The notes under the pieces were generated by a model, which was not told the DNA's origin, did no database searches, and saw nothing but the letters and a program-made list of their open reading frames with translations. Of a DNA stretch of 53,883 nt, positions 16,258-24,402 are shown one piece after another. The stretch is from an uncultured Clostridia bacterium. Its GTDB lineage: Bacteria > Bacillota > Clostridia > Christensenellales > CAMQZB01. Every line of letters begins with the position of its first letter. Position 1 is the stretch's first letter. The translations under genes were made by a program, and so were the position numbers. The DNA lies in assembly GCA_947039455.1 (NCBI GenBank), contig CAMQZB010000011.1:1-53883 (forward strand). The letters are read 5' to 3'.

Positions 16258-16926
16258 CTAAAAACTCAAAAAGTTCATAAGATACCCCATTGTACCTGTC
16301 ATAATCAATATACCCATCACGATTAAAAGTATTCCGCTCACTAAATTTATAACACCGTAATGTCTTTTTATAAAGTCGAATGTGCCTTTTAGTCGATCTA
16401 TTAACAATGCACTTGCCATAAACGGAATTCCAAGTCCCAAAGAGTATGTTAAAAGCATTAACATTCCTGAAACTATCGAACCTTGAATTGACGCCATTGC
16501 TAAAGCTGACCCTAAATACGCACCAACGCATGGAGTCCAGCCGATTGAAAATACTATACCAAACAGCATTGCGGAAAAGAAACTTGTTTTGTTCTTGTCA
16601 AAGGTTTTTGAAATCCCTTTGAACAAATTTAACCTGATTAAACCAAGATAGCTTAATCCAAACACCACCACAATTCCACCTGCTACTATATTAATTATTG
16701 TTTGATATTCCACTAAATACTTGCCTAGTGTACTTGCAAATGCCCCTAACGCCACAAAGACGATAGTAAATCCAATGATAAATCCAATAGTGTTTTTAAG
16801 TGTTCTCATTCTATTTGACTCTTCCGTTCCTCCTGCGAAATACGAAATGTATATCGGCAACATCGGAAGCAAGCACGGTGATACAAAGGTTATTATTCCT
16901 TCTAAAAACGTTATAAAATACTGCAT
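16258..16926 (-). CDS. ccdA: Cytochrome c biogenesis protein CcdA-type thiol transporter
   Basis: Passes reducing equivalents from cytosolic thioredoxin across the membrane. The 222-residue protein has six hydrophobic segments. The two reactive cysteines sit in FVSPCLLPMLPIYISYFAG (residues 15-33) and FSIGWTPCVGAYLGSAL (about 130-146), exactly the CcdA pattern. AAAGGAG precedes the ATG. Operon ccdA-tlpA on the minus strand, ending at the shared terminator at 15489. Confidence 0.95.
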   Translation of the reverse strand: MQYFITFLEGIITFVSPCLLPMLPIYISYFAGGTEESNRMRTLKNTIGFIIGFTIVFVALGAFASTLGKYLVEYQTIINIVAGGIVVVFGLSYLGLIRLNLFKGISKTFDKNKTSFFSAMLFGIVFSIGWTPCVGAYLGSALAMASIQGSIVSGMLMLLTYSLGLGIPFMASALLIDRLKGTFDFIKRHYGVINLVSGILLIVMGILIMTGTMGYLMNFLSF

Positions 16927-16954
16927 AATTCTCCTTTATTAATTCTTTTTTTGT

Positions 16955-16976
16955 TAAGTAAATGGGTTGAAACCCT
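16955..16976 (+). repeat. Truncated 5' part of the dispersed two-hairpin element
   Basis: TTAAGTAAATGGG-TTGA-AACCC: only the T-rich lead and the first stem, 22 nt before the full copy 3. A similar truncated copy is at 26760-26786. Confidence 0.6.
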
Positions 16977-16997
16977 GATTTGTTTTTTTTATTTAGT

Positions 16998-17047
16998 AAA
17001 ATGGGGTTTAACCCCATACCCCACAAGGGACTGAGCCCCTTGACCCG
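16998..17047 (+). repeat. Dispersed two-hairpin element, copy 3
   Basis: AAATGGGGT-TTA-ACCCC, linker ATACCCCAC, second hairpin AAGGGactgagCCCCTT, GACCCG. The first stem closes with T-A where copies 1 and 2 have C-G, which keeps the pairing. This copy is not 3' of a gene in its own orientation. It lies between the ccdA start and the 52-bp repeat array. Confidence 0.8.
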
Positions 17048-17158
17048 CTTTTTGTGTGTGGTTTTTTGTTGTATGGGACCACGGTTTTCTTTTGTATGCT
17101 CAATGACGTTTTGGCACCATGTATTTTATGGGACCATCTCTTTATTGGTGTGACCATA

Positions 17159-17419
17159 TTTTTTGGCACATGATTTTTAGATGGCGCAATACACTTATTT
17201 GCATAAACGCTTTTTTGGCACATGGTTTTTGACTGTAACAATACATTTATTTGCATGAACGATTTTTTTGGCACATGATTTTTGGCTGTGAGAATTCCTT
17301 TCTTTGCATGAACGCTTTTTTGGCAAATGATTTTTGACAGTAATAATACATTTATTTGCATGAACACTTTTTTGGCAAATGGTTTTTGACTGTGAGAATT
17401 CCTTTCTTTGCATGAACGG
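17159..17419. repeat. 52-bp tandem repeat array (five units)
   Basis: Units at 17159-17210, 17211-17262, 17263-17315, 17316-17367 and 17368-17419 (52 or 53 bp). Each starts TTTTTTGGCAMATGRTTTTT and ends TTTGCATGAACGC or close. The middle has two types: A (...AATACATTTATTTGCATG, units 2 and 4, unit 1 related) and B (GAGAATTCCTTTCTTTGCATG, units 3 and 5), giving an A-A-B-A-B order. More decayed units (TTTGGCACCATG) extend back to about 17100. The unit length is not a multiple of three, so open frames across it on the minus strand are not a conserved protein repeat. No gene lies in 16927-17544. Confidence 0.85.
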
Positions 17420-17544
17420 TGATATTAATTTTCTTTGTTTTCTTTGTTTTCAATATCACTTAATTCTAGTTGGATCTTTTCCATTTCCGTTTCACAGTTT
17501 CGTTCTAAGTTAGTGTTATATTCCGTATTGGTTTCACCGTACCT

Positions 17545-17883
17545 TTATTGTTTTGTGTCATTTTCTGTATCGTTTTCATTGTCCTGTTCTTGGTTTGTGT
17601 CATTTTGTGTATCGTTTTCATTGTCCTTTTCTTGGTTTGTGTTTATTTGTGAAACTGTGGGTTTCTTTCTCATTTTTGACCATATTTTCTCGTAAAAAGA
17701 CATTGGGACAAGTAGTGAGAACAGAATACCGAAGATTGCACCGTAAATTGTCATTAAATACACGTTTGATCGAATGGCACAATTGTCCACACAACCCCAA
17801 AATATGTAATACACAAATCCGCAAACTGCTCCAATTATCAAAAGTATCGCTGTCTTTATTGTTTCTTTTTTCATATTTGACAT
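17545..17883 (-). CDS. Small DUF6132-like membrane protein with an acidic repeat tail
   Basis: A 112-residue protein with two hydrophobic segments (AILLIIGAVCGFVYYIFWGC and TIYGAIFGILFSLLVP). The middle GCVDNCAIRSNVYLMTIYGAIFG closely follows the DUF6132 pattern (G-C-x-x-x-C-x-I-x-S-N-x-Y-x-x-x-I-Y-G). The last 30 residues are a hydrophilic tail made of two 14-residue repeats (NQEKDNENDTQNDT and NQEQDNENDTENDT). GGAGAG precedes the ATG. Function unknown. It lies on the same strand upstream of ccdA-tlpA but is separated from them by the repeat array. Confidence 0.75.
   Translation of the reverse strand: MSNMKKETIKTAILLIIGAVCGFVYYIFWGCVDNCAIRSNVYLMTIYGAIFGILFSLLVPMSFYEKIWSKMRKKPTVSQINTNQEKDNENDTQNDTNQEQDNENDTENDTKQ
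17555..17638 (-). repeat. 42-bp in-frame tandem duplication
   Basis: 17555-17596 and 17597-17638 are near-identical 42-bp units encoding the 14-residue acidic repeats of the DUF6132-like protein. Confidence 0.85.
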
Positions 17884-18142
17884 AATCTCTCCAAATTTTC
17901 GTAATATCAGTATCTTAACATAAACAATGTTAGTTAGTTACTCAAAAATTTTAAATATTGCAAAAAGATCAGTTTTCACACTGTTTTAACATAATTTCTC
18001 AACACAACAAAAATTTGTGAGATACACTAGAATTACATTTTTTTCACCAGCATTAAGATTAACAGTACCTAAACCCACCATAATGTTTTGCACTATTTGA
18101 ATACTTATGAAAAAAAATACTGATGTTACTGACATAAATTTG
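17884..18142. other. Intergenic region without recognised gene
   Basis: AT-rich divergent spacer between the DUF6132-like gene and the ElaA-type gene. A 67-codon minus-strand frame in it lacks a ribosome site and runs through the opposing promoter, so it was not called. Confidence 0.5.
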
Positions 18143-18171
18143 TTGGCAATATATCGCAATTTTGGTATACT
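18143..18171 (+). promoter_or_regulatory. Promoter of the ElaA-type gene
   Basis: TTGGCA (18143-18148), 17-nt spacer, TATACT (18166-18171), 30 nt before the start codon. Confidence 0.78.
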
Positions 18172-18200
18172 ATAATAAATAAATGCCAAATGGGAGTGCT

Positions 18201-18644
18201 ATGACTTTAACTACTAAGAGATTTGAGGAATTTTCCGCTGTTGAATTATACGAGATTTTGAAACTTAGAAACGAAATTTTTGTTTGCGAGCAAGACTGCG
18301 TATACCAAGACTGCGATGATAAAGATTTTAAAAGTTACCATATGTATTACAGCGAAAACAATAAAATTATTGCTTATTTACGCATTGTAGACAGTGGCGT
18401 TAGCTATGAAACCCCTTCAATCGGAAGAGTTGTTGTGGACATTAATCACAGACGAAAAAAACTTTCTTCTAATCTTATAACCGAAGCTTTTGCTTTTGCT
18501 AAAAATACTCTAAATTACTCAGAATTTACTATATCCGCTCAACATCATTTGCTTAATTTCTACGGCAGTTTAGGGTTTGTACCAACTTCAGAAGTTTACC
18601 TTGAAGATAATATTCCCCATATCCGTATGTTTAAAAATCTTTAA
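18201..18644 (+). CDS. ElaA-like GNAT acetyltransferase
   Basis: A 147-residue stand-alone acetyltransferase of the ElaA type: LYEILKLRNEIFVCEQDCVYQDCDDKD at the N-terminus is the family hallmark (R-x-x-V/I-F-V-x-E-Q). It is followed by YLRIVDSG, IGRVVVDINHRRKKLSSNLI (acetyl-CoA loop, here RRKKLSS rather than RGxGxG) and SAQHHLLNFYGSLGFVP. The substrate is unknown for the family. The start at 18201 has GGGAG upstream; an ATG six codons earlier would fall too close to the promoter. Confidence 0.9.
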   Translation: MTLTTKRFEEFSAVELYEILKLRNEIFVCEQDCVYQDCDDKDFKSYHMYYSENNKIIAYLRIVDSGVSYETPSIGRVVVDINHRRKKLSSNLITEAFAFAKNTLNYSEFTISAQHHLLNFYGSLGFVPTSEVYLEDNIPHIRMFKNL

Positions 18645-18701
18645 TATTATTTAATTTAATATCACTATTACTATTAATTTAATATTACTATTAATCTTTA
18701 A

Positions 18702-18740
18702 AACAAAAGGCTACCACATCAATCGTGGTAGCCTTTTGTT
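18702..18740. terminator. Bidirectional terminator
   Basis: AACAAAAGGCTACCAC-ATCAATC-GTGGTAGCCTTTTGTT, a 16-bp perfect stem shared by the ElaA-type gene (plus) and the GLUG protein gene (minus). Confidence 0.92.
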
Positions 18741-18808
18741 TGTTTGTTTATTTAGTTAATTTTATTTAGGTTATTTGGTTTATTTAGTATATATTATCTA
18801 ATGTGATT

Positions 18809-21781
18809 TTATTTATCATAGAAAACCGATTTTTCATTATCATCTTTACTACTATCGTTTTTGTTTTCAGTATTATTATCATCATCTTTATTGTTGAATA
18901 TTTCAGCTTTTTCATTAGCTTCGGCCTTTGCTTTGTTTTTAGCAACTAATTTTTTCGTTTCAAAAAACGTGCCTGCTACTATTATAATTATTGTAACGAG
19001 AAATGAAAAATTTCTCCATGAGAGTAAAGGATAACCGTCTTCATAGAACAAAGAAACTTTAAGTTTCCCATTGTGTTTATACTCAATAGCACCGCCACTT
19101 GAATTGCTTTTATATTGATCAACGGTGTTTCCAACTACCAATCCTACGTCGAGATTTTTCACTGGACCTTCAGGCTCAAGAATAACAGTATGACCTTTCA
19201 AGTCAATATCTACCCCCTCCAATTCGGCTTCGATTTCCAAAATAGCTCTTTGAGCATATCCATCAATAACGTGTGGTGGGTCCATTATATTTGATTTAAC
19301 AGTAATTATTGTGTCAGGGTGAAAACTTCCCATAACCTTTACATTTAATCCACTATCAGTAACGCATAATAACATATTCGCTTGAAGAACGTATACAGGC
19401 TTCACGCTTTTTATACTCTCATTTCCCTCAGTTTCAAACTCGCCCCAAATGCCATAGTAACCACTTTTTTCAGGCACTTTTGGCAAATTTTCAGGAGCTA
19501 TTTTGTCACCTGCAAGTACCATCACAGATTCAATTAATTCATCATTTTCGTCAATAAATTTAATTTCATAATCAAGAACAGTGGAACTTTTAGATATACT
19601 AATCATTAATTTGTGCAGTTCACCGTCTATTTTTCCTAAACCGTCGCTGTTGTAAAATATTCCTAGTTCCAAAAAGCCTTCACCTTGTTTTTTGGGTTGC
19701 CACACTGAAAGTCCAAAACCAGTCATTTTTTGGGGTAACCGTCCATTACTTGAAGATATTTCGTGTACATTCAAAGACACGGCACTCCTATCTTGTGAAA
19801 CATTGTCAATTCCCCCAACTTCGTCGTTAAGGAAGTAATTAAATGTTGCTGTGCCAGAGAGTTTTCCTGCAATAGATCCCACGTATGAACCGTTGCATTG
19901 CACAATTCCGCTAGAATAACAAATCTCAACGTTTCTGCCCGACCCAACAATTCCACCAACATAATTTTCGCCTTCAACTGTTGCAATAGAGTAACATTCA
20001 GCTATTTGCTCATTAGATATTCCTGCAATACCGCCAACGTAACTGCCCTTTTCGCTTAGTATTTCACCAGTATTAAAACATCGTTCAAGCCTTGCACCGC
20101 TGTGGTTTCCAATGATACCACCAACGTTTCCAAGTTCGGAAATGATTTTTCCTGTATTAATTGAAGCCAAAAGACCCAAGACACTATCAACATCGTCAGC
20201 AAAATATCCAACTATTCCGCCCACGTTATAATTTCCAATAACTGTTCCTTGATTTAGAGAAAATAATATAGATTTACCGTAATTTATACTTTTTAGCGGA
20301 TAAATGCCAAGTAAGTTTTTCCAATGCAAAAGATCTTCCACAGAAAGTTTTTCAGGTGCGATATCACTCACCATTCCATTCATGGTAATAAGTTTGTAAG
20401 CATTTGGCACATCTTGAATTTTCTCAAATTCCACTTTCGTAGTAAAGTCGCCAAAATGACCAACCACACCACCTACATAGTCTTTTCCAAAAATACGACC
20501 ATCATTTTCGCATTCCCAAACGTTTCCAAAAGCAGTCCCAGCAATTCCTCCAACAAAAGACATGTCTGAACTACCCACAACGTCAAAATTTCCGCAAGCA
20601 GTCAAATCCGCACCGCCGTGAAAACCAGTGATACCGCCCACCGAAACTACATCTTTAATAGCAGGATTCATATGCCCACTGTTGTTTACTTTTCCGTAGT
20701 TATTACACATACGAATACTACCTTTATTAGCACCAGCAATGCCACCAACGTTTCCGCCACCTGTCACAACGGCGTAACTATCACAAGCTACAACTTCGCC
20801 ACAATAAATATAAGAATCCTCGCCGTATTGAACGGTGTAGAAGCTGTTCACGCCAACGATTCCACCAACATTTTCATTTCCACTAACACTTCCAGTAACT
20901 TTACAACCAGCAATAATTCCTTTATTTTCCCCAACAATTCCACCTACAATATTCCTATTTTCACTGTAATCCATAGAAATATCAACGGTCAAACCTTGAA
21001 TTTGCCCATATCTTCCTACATGCCTAAATACACCAGAGTTTGAATACGTACTGTCAATTGCGATATTTTTCATAGTGTGATTATTTCCAATAAAGATTCC
21101 GTCAAAATATTCTATCGGAACAAATTCCATACCTTGAAAGTCCAAATCATTGTTTAATACAACTAGTTTACCCAAGCTATAAGTTCCATTTGTGGTTTGT
21201 TCCGCAAACTTATTATAGTCACTCACAGAATTAATTTCAACAATTTCAGGAACAATATAATCACCCAACCACTCAGCTAAAACTACACTGCCGTTGTCGT
21301 AAATAAATTCAGGAGAGAATTTCATTCTATATAAACCTGCATATTCCAAGTTAAAATCTTTGTCTGTAATTTCTTCACTCAAGATTACAACTTCCATAGG
21401 AATTCCGTTACTAACTCGTCGAACTGCAACAGATTCACCACTATTTAGCTTTTCACCTTGGCTGTAACGTCTAAGAACTTGTTCAACAACCAAAGTGTAA
21501 TCCCCAGCTTCTTCCACATGGAAATTTTCCAAAATATACTCTAAATAGAAATATTCATTGTAATTTACTTCCATTTTATTGCAATCAGCACTTCTTTTAT
21601 CGTCATTAACTTCTTTTCCCTCAAGCACAAAATACACGTCAACAGTGTACATGCCTTGAACAACTATATCTTGCGAAAAGGTATCTGCAATTTCGTCACC
21701 GTAAGCAACCACAGGTTTATTATTTATTCCAACGCTAAAAAACATAGCTAAAACTAATACATATGATAGAATTTTTTTCAT
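18809..21781 (-). CDS. Large GLUG-repeat surface protein
   Basis: A 990-residue exported protein. A signal peptide (MKKILSYVLVLAMFFSVGIN) is followed by a ~170-residue domain. A long stretch (about 220-680) carries at least ten GLUG-type repeats with the core VGGI(V/A)G followed by N or G and a cysteine-containing return (CKVTGSV, CNNYGKV, CFNTGEI, CYSIATV), which fold as a parallel beta-helix in related proteins. The IKFIDENDELIESV... segment near 730 resembles the Listeria/InlB-type B repeat. One membrane helix near 919-937 (FSFLVTIIIIVAG) is followed by a 53-residue Lys-rich then Asp/Asn-rich tail. There is no LPxTG motif, so it is membrane- rather than sortase-anchored. Probable adhesin or wall protein. 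Confidence 0.85.
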   Translation of the reverse strand: MKKILSYVLVLAMFFSVGINNKPVVAYGDEIADTFSQDIVVQGMYTVDVYFVLEGKEVNDDKRSADCNKMEVNYNEYFYLEYILENFHVEEAGDYTLVVEQVLRRYSQGEKLNSGESVAVRRVSNGIPMEVVILSEEITDKDFNLEYAGLYRMKFSPEFIYDNGSVVLAEWLGDYIVPEIVEINSVSDYNKFAEQTTNGTYSLGKLVVLNNDLDFQGMEFVPIEYFDGIFIGNNHTMKNIAIDSTYSNSGVFRHVGRYGQIQGLTVDISMDYSENRNIVGGIVGENKGIIAGCKVTGSVSGNENVGGIVGVNSFYTVQYGEDSYIYCGEVVACDSYAVVTGGGNVGGIAGANKGSIRMCNNYGKVNNSGHMNPAIKDVVSVGGITGFHGGADLTACGNFDVVGSSDMSFVGGIAGTAFGNVWECENDGRIFGKDYVGGVVGHFGDFTTKVEFEKIQDVPNAYKLITMNGMVSDIAPEKLSVEDLLHWKNLLGIYPLKSINYGKSILFSLNQGTVIGNYNVGGIVGYFADDVDSVLGLLASINTGKIISELGNVGGIIGNHSGARLERCFNTGEILSEKGSYVGGIAGISNEQIAECYSIATVEGENYVGGIVGSGRNVEICYSSGIVQCNGSYVGSIAGKLSGTATFNYFLNDEVGGIDNVSQDRSAVSLNVHEISSSNGRLPQKMTGFGLSVWQPKKQGEGFLELGIFYNSDGLGKIDGELHKLMISISKSSTVLDYEIKFIDENDELIESVMVLAGDKIAPENLPKVPEKSGYYGIWGEFETEGNESIKSVKPVYVLQANMLLCVTDSGLNVKVMGSFHPDTIITVKSNIMDPPHVIDGYAQRAILEIEAELEGVDIDLKGHTVILEPEGPVKNLDVGLVVGNTVDQYKSNSSGGAIEYKHNGKLKVSLFYEDGYPLLSWRNFSFLVTIIIIVAGTFFETKKLVAKNKAKAEANEKAEIFNNKDDDNNTENKNDSSKDDNEKSVFYDK

Positions 21782-21855
21782 TATTTCCCCTTAAACCAAA
21801 CTATTCAATCTTTCCTATTTCATAACAAAATCAAATTTTCCAAACCTTTCAACAA

Positions 21856-22431
21856 CTACCCTTCCAATTCGTCCAAGGTTAATTTGTAACCTTCTAGGAA
21901 ATTGTCCATAAAGAATTTCACTTCGTTCACTTCCATGCTGTTTAAGTCGTTTAAAATTGTAGCTTCGGCTTTTTTAAATTCACCATTGCCAGTTTTCAAC
22001 TCTTCAACACACTTTATATACGCCGAAAGTTTATCAGCACATTTCATTAATTTATGTTCTTCCTCAGTGGGATTTAATATCAAATCTTCATAGGTACTAC
22101 GCATTTCTTTTGGCATCATATCAAGTAATTTATTTGTTGCAATATCTTCCAATTCTTTATATGCCACCTTAATTTTTGGGTTAAAGTACTTAATAGGCGT
22201 AGGTAAATCACCTGTAATAACTTCAGAAGTTTCGTGGTATGCTCCAATCATTCCGATACGATTTGCATCATAATTCTTGCCAAAATAAGTATTGCCAATT
22301 ACCGCAAGAGCATGGGCTATCACTGCCACTTGCTGACTGTGCTCCATGATGTTCTCACGTTTATCTGAACGCATAAGCGACCATCTTTCAATATATTTCA
22401 TTCTACTTAAAAATGCAAAAAAGTTATTCAT
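21856..22431 (-). CDS. yfbR: YfbR-like 5'-deoxynucleotidase (HD superfamily)
   Basis: Dephosphorylates deoxynucleoside monophosphates. Family landmarks are clear in the 191 residues: FFAFLSRMKYIERWSLMRS, ENIMEHSQQVAVIAHALA, GMIGAYHETSEVITGDLPTPIKYFNPKIKVAYKELE and the late KCADKLSAYIKC. In the metal-binding HD dyad the aspartate is glutamate here (YHETSE instead of the usual YHDxSE). The later ligands E and D (SEVITGD, CAD) remain. AAGGCGG precedes the ATG. Downstream and co-directional is the GLUG protein, 75 nt away. Confidence 0.92.
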   Translation of the reverse strand: MNNFFAFLSRMKYIERWSLMRSDKRENIMEHSQQVAVIAHALAVIGNTYFGKNYDANRIGMIGAYHETSEVITGDLPTPIKYFNPKIKVAYKELEDIATNKLLDMMPKEMRSTYEDLILNPTEEEHKLMKCADKLSAYIKCVEELKTGNGEFKKAEATILNDLNSMEVNEVKFFMDNFLEGYKLTLDELEG

Positions 22432-22537
22432 AAATACCGCCTTATCAATTATATTTCTTGTAATAATTTCATTTTGTTAATTTAAATTTTCTTTCCGCTA
22501 CTATTATACTATTTTTTTCAAAATTTAGCAATAGTGT

Positions 22538-22567
22538 TTGACATGTTCTATATATTTATTGTATCAT
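22538..22567 (+). promoter_or_regulatory. thiT promoter
   Basis: TTGACA (22538-22543), 18-nt spacer, TATCAT (22562-22567), placed so that transcription starts just before the riboswitch. Confidence 0.75.
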
Positions 22568-22585
22568 TATGTTAACTGAATATTG

Positions 22586-22660
22586 CCGATGGGGTGCTAT
22601 TAAAAAGCTGAGATTATACCCAATGAACCTGTAAGTTAGTACTTTCGTAGGGATCGTTAT
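22586..22660 (+). ncRNA. TPP riboswitch
   Basis: Carries the conserved THI-box series in order: GGGGTGC, GCTGAGAT, ACCC, GAACCTG, GTTAGTAC and CGTAGGGA. It stands directly before thiT and is followed by a terminator stem, so bound thiamine pyrophosphate should switch transcription off. Confidence 0.96.
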
Positions 22661-22670
22661 TTGTATTTGT

Positions 22671-22701
22671 GTCTTAGCATGTTTTCTGCTAGGATTTTTT
22701 T
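22671..22701 (+). terminator. Riboswitch expression-platform terminator
   Basis: CTTAGCA pairs with TGCTAGG (one G-T) around TGTTTTC, followed by ATTTTTTT, 41 nt before the thiT start. It is the off-state terminator of the TPP riboswitch. Confidence 0.85.
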
Positions 22702-22741
22702 ATACCCAAAATTAAACTTCGGCAATTTAGGAGATTATATT

Positions 22742-23410
22742 ATGGAAAATTTTATTGCTTTTTTAGAAAGCTACGGCAATTTGATTGCTTGGATTGTTAT
22801 CGGTCTTTTGACTGTTGGACTTGGCCTTTTGGCTATTCTCAACAACAAAAAAGGTCGGTTTGACGCTCGATTAATTGCTTTTGCGGCACTATCAATTGCT
22901 CTTGCTATGATTTTGAATTTCATTTCTAGCATACTTCCGTTACCAAAAATGCCACAAGGTGGATCAATTACTATTGCAAGACTTCTTCCACTGATTATTT
23001 TTGCTTACATATACGGATTTACTCCAGGTTGCATTGTTGGTGCGATTTATGGTATTCTTGATTTCATCATGAGTCCTTGGTTTTTTGCGCCTATGCAATT
23101 TATGCTTGATTATCCTATCGCTTTCGCTTGCGTTGGCTTTGCAGGTATTCAATTCTTTAAAGGCAAAAAAGGAATTTTGTGGTCTTTGATTTTAGGTACT
23201 ATTATCACTGGTTTAGCAAGATTTACGTTCTCAACAGTTTCTGGCATTCTTTACCTTGGAGCAACGCCTGCATTCTCTTTAGCTTACAACTCAATAATTC
23301 TTATTGACACAGCAATTTGCCTTGTAGTTGCATTGCCTATGTTCGCTTCCAAGTCTTTGGTTCACTTGATTGAAGGTCAAAAACCATCTTATAGAACAAA
23401 ATTAATTTAG
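22742..23410 (+). CDS. thiT: Thiamine ECF transporter S component ThiT
   Basis: Binds thiamine for import with the shared ECF energy module. The 222-residue protein has six or more hydrophobic segments. It shows the ThiT/YuaJ features: ARLLPLIIFAYIYGFTPGCIVGAIYGILDF, SPWFFAPMQFMLDYPIAFACVGFAG and a late helix SGILYLGATPAFSLAYNS. The start is the ATG at 22742 (AGGAG upstream); the frame reads back to 22661, but that start would lie inside the terminator. Controlled by the TPP riboswitch, which confirms the substrate. An extra N-terminal helix (LIAWIVIGLLTVGLGLLAIL) precedes the core. Confidence 0.95.
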   Translation: MENFIAFLESYGNLIAWIVIGLLTVGLGLLAILNNKKGRFDARLIAFAALSIALAMILNFISSILPLPKMPQGGSITIARLLPLIIFAYIYGFTPGCIVGAIYGILDFIMSPWFFAPMQFMLDYPIAFACVGFAGIQFFKGKKGILWSLILGTIITGLARFTFSTVSGILYLGATPAFSLAYNSIILIDTAICLVVALPMFASKSLVHLIEGQKPSYRTKLI

Positions 23411-23467
23411 TTATTATCTTAGTATAATTTAGTCAAATTATTATAATTTAATTAAATATAATTTTAA

Positions 23468-23506
23468 TGGTGCTAATCCGATTTGGATTAGCACCATTTT
23501 TTTTTG
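23468..23506 (+). terminator. thiT terminator
   Basis: GGTGCTAATCC-GATTT-GGATTAGCACC followed by a T-run of nine after one A. Confidence 0.93.
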
Positions 23507-23592
23507 CTTAATCAACTAATAAAATTTTGCATTCCCACTTTAAATTTTTCATTCCTAGTATAGAAAAAAAGGAACTATATAATAAGGGAATT

Positions 23593-23637
23593 AAAAAAGA
23601 GATAGTGTAATTCGTAAAACGAAAAACTCTATCTCTT
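23593..23637 (-). terminator. Terminator of the rpsF-ssb-rpsR operon
   Basis: Minus strand AAGAGATAG / CTATCTCTT stem with a long loop, followed by a T-run, 37 nt after the rpsR stop. Confidence 0.8.
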
Positions 23638-23673
23638 AATATTCTAATTATTCAAATTAGCACAAACTAAATA

Positions 23674-23928
23674 CTAGTCAGCTTTGAACGGCAATAATGC
23701 CATAATTCTTGCTTTCTTGATTTGATTTGATACTGCAATTTGATGCTCTTGACATACACCGCTCATACGTCTTGGGATAATTTTTCCCTTTTCAGTAATG
23801 AATTTTTTCAATGTATTTACGTCTTTATAATCAATATATCCAATTTTGTCTTGACAAAATAGGCAAACTTTTCTTCTTTGCACTCTCTTGTATGGACGTC
23901 TTGGAGCCCTTTCTTCAACCATAGCCAT
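23674..23928 (-). CDS. rpsR: 30S ribosomal protein S18
   Basis: An 84-residue protein with [43 protein letters not shown] and a C-terminal helix ([13 protein letters not shown]). The CxxC pair and the later cysteine match the zinc-type S18. AGGAGG precedes the first ATG. Pairs with S6 on the 30S platform; third gene of rpsF-ssb-rpsR. Confidence 0.98.
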   Translation of the reverse strand: MAMVEERAPRRPYKRVQRRKVCLFCQDKIGYIDYKDVNTLKKFITEKGKIIPRRMSGVCQEHQIAVSNQIKKARIMALLPFKAD

Positions 23929-23948
23929 AGCTTTAAGTCCTCCTTATT

Positions 23949-24386
23949 TTAGAATGGTAGATCGTCGTCTTCCATCGGTTTCATATCTTGCATAGATGTT
24001 TTAGCTCTAGGTGCTGAATTGTTGCTTCCACCGTTAGATGAATTGCTGTATCCGCCACCAGTGCTTCCTTCGCCCTTAGGAGTAAGGAATTCGATTTCGT
24101 CTGCAACTATATCAGTCGCATACTTCTTCACACCATCTTGCTCATATGTTCTTGTTTGGATTGTTCCCACAACCCCAACTTTGTTGCCTTTTTTAAGATA
24201 ATTATAGCAAGTATCTGCTAATTGTCTCCAAGCAGTTATGTTTAAAAAATCCGCTTCGTACTCTCCACTAGCATTCTTAAAACGTCTTTGAACAGCAATA
24301 GAAAAACGTGCAACGTTTATTCCAGTGCTAGTTGTAGATATTTCAGGATCTCGTGTTAAATTTCCAATTAATATTACTTTGTTCAT
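23949..24386 (-). CDS. ssb: Single-stranded DNA-binding protein
   Basis: Coats single-stranded DNA in replication and repair. An N-terminal OB fold (MNKVILIGNLTRDPEI, then FLNITAWRQLADTCYNYLKKGNKVGVVG) is followed by a Gly/Ser/Asn-rich linker. The acidic tip MEDDDLPF, which binds partner proteins, is intact. 145 residues. GGAG precedes the ATG. Sits between rpsF and rpsR as in most Bacillota. Confidence 0.98.
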   Translation of the reverse strand: MNKVILIGNLTRDPEISTTSTGINVARFSIAVQRRFKNASGEYEADFLNITAWRQLADTCYNYLKKGNKVGVVGTIQTRTYEQDGVKKYATDIVADEIEFLTPKGEGSTGGGYSNSSNGGSNNSAPRAKTSMQDMKPMEDDDLPF

Positions 24387-24402
24387 AATGAATCTCCAAA
24401 AA

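Noticed and set aside
17008-17413. Minus-strand ORFs over the 52-bp array
   Set aside because: The repeat unit is not a multiple of three, so the frame changes between units, and there is no ribosome site.
17159-17419. CRISPR array
   Set aside because: Units are contiguous, whole units are similar, the middles fall into two related types rather than unique spacers, and there is no cas gene.
17986-18189. 67-codon minus-strand ORF
   Set aside because: No ribosome site, overlaps the promoter and start of the ElaA-type gene, composition unlike neighbours.
22661-22741. Extended N-terminus of ThiT
   Set aside because: These codons would be read from within the riboswitch terminator; AGGAG marks the ATG at 22742.
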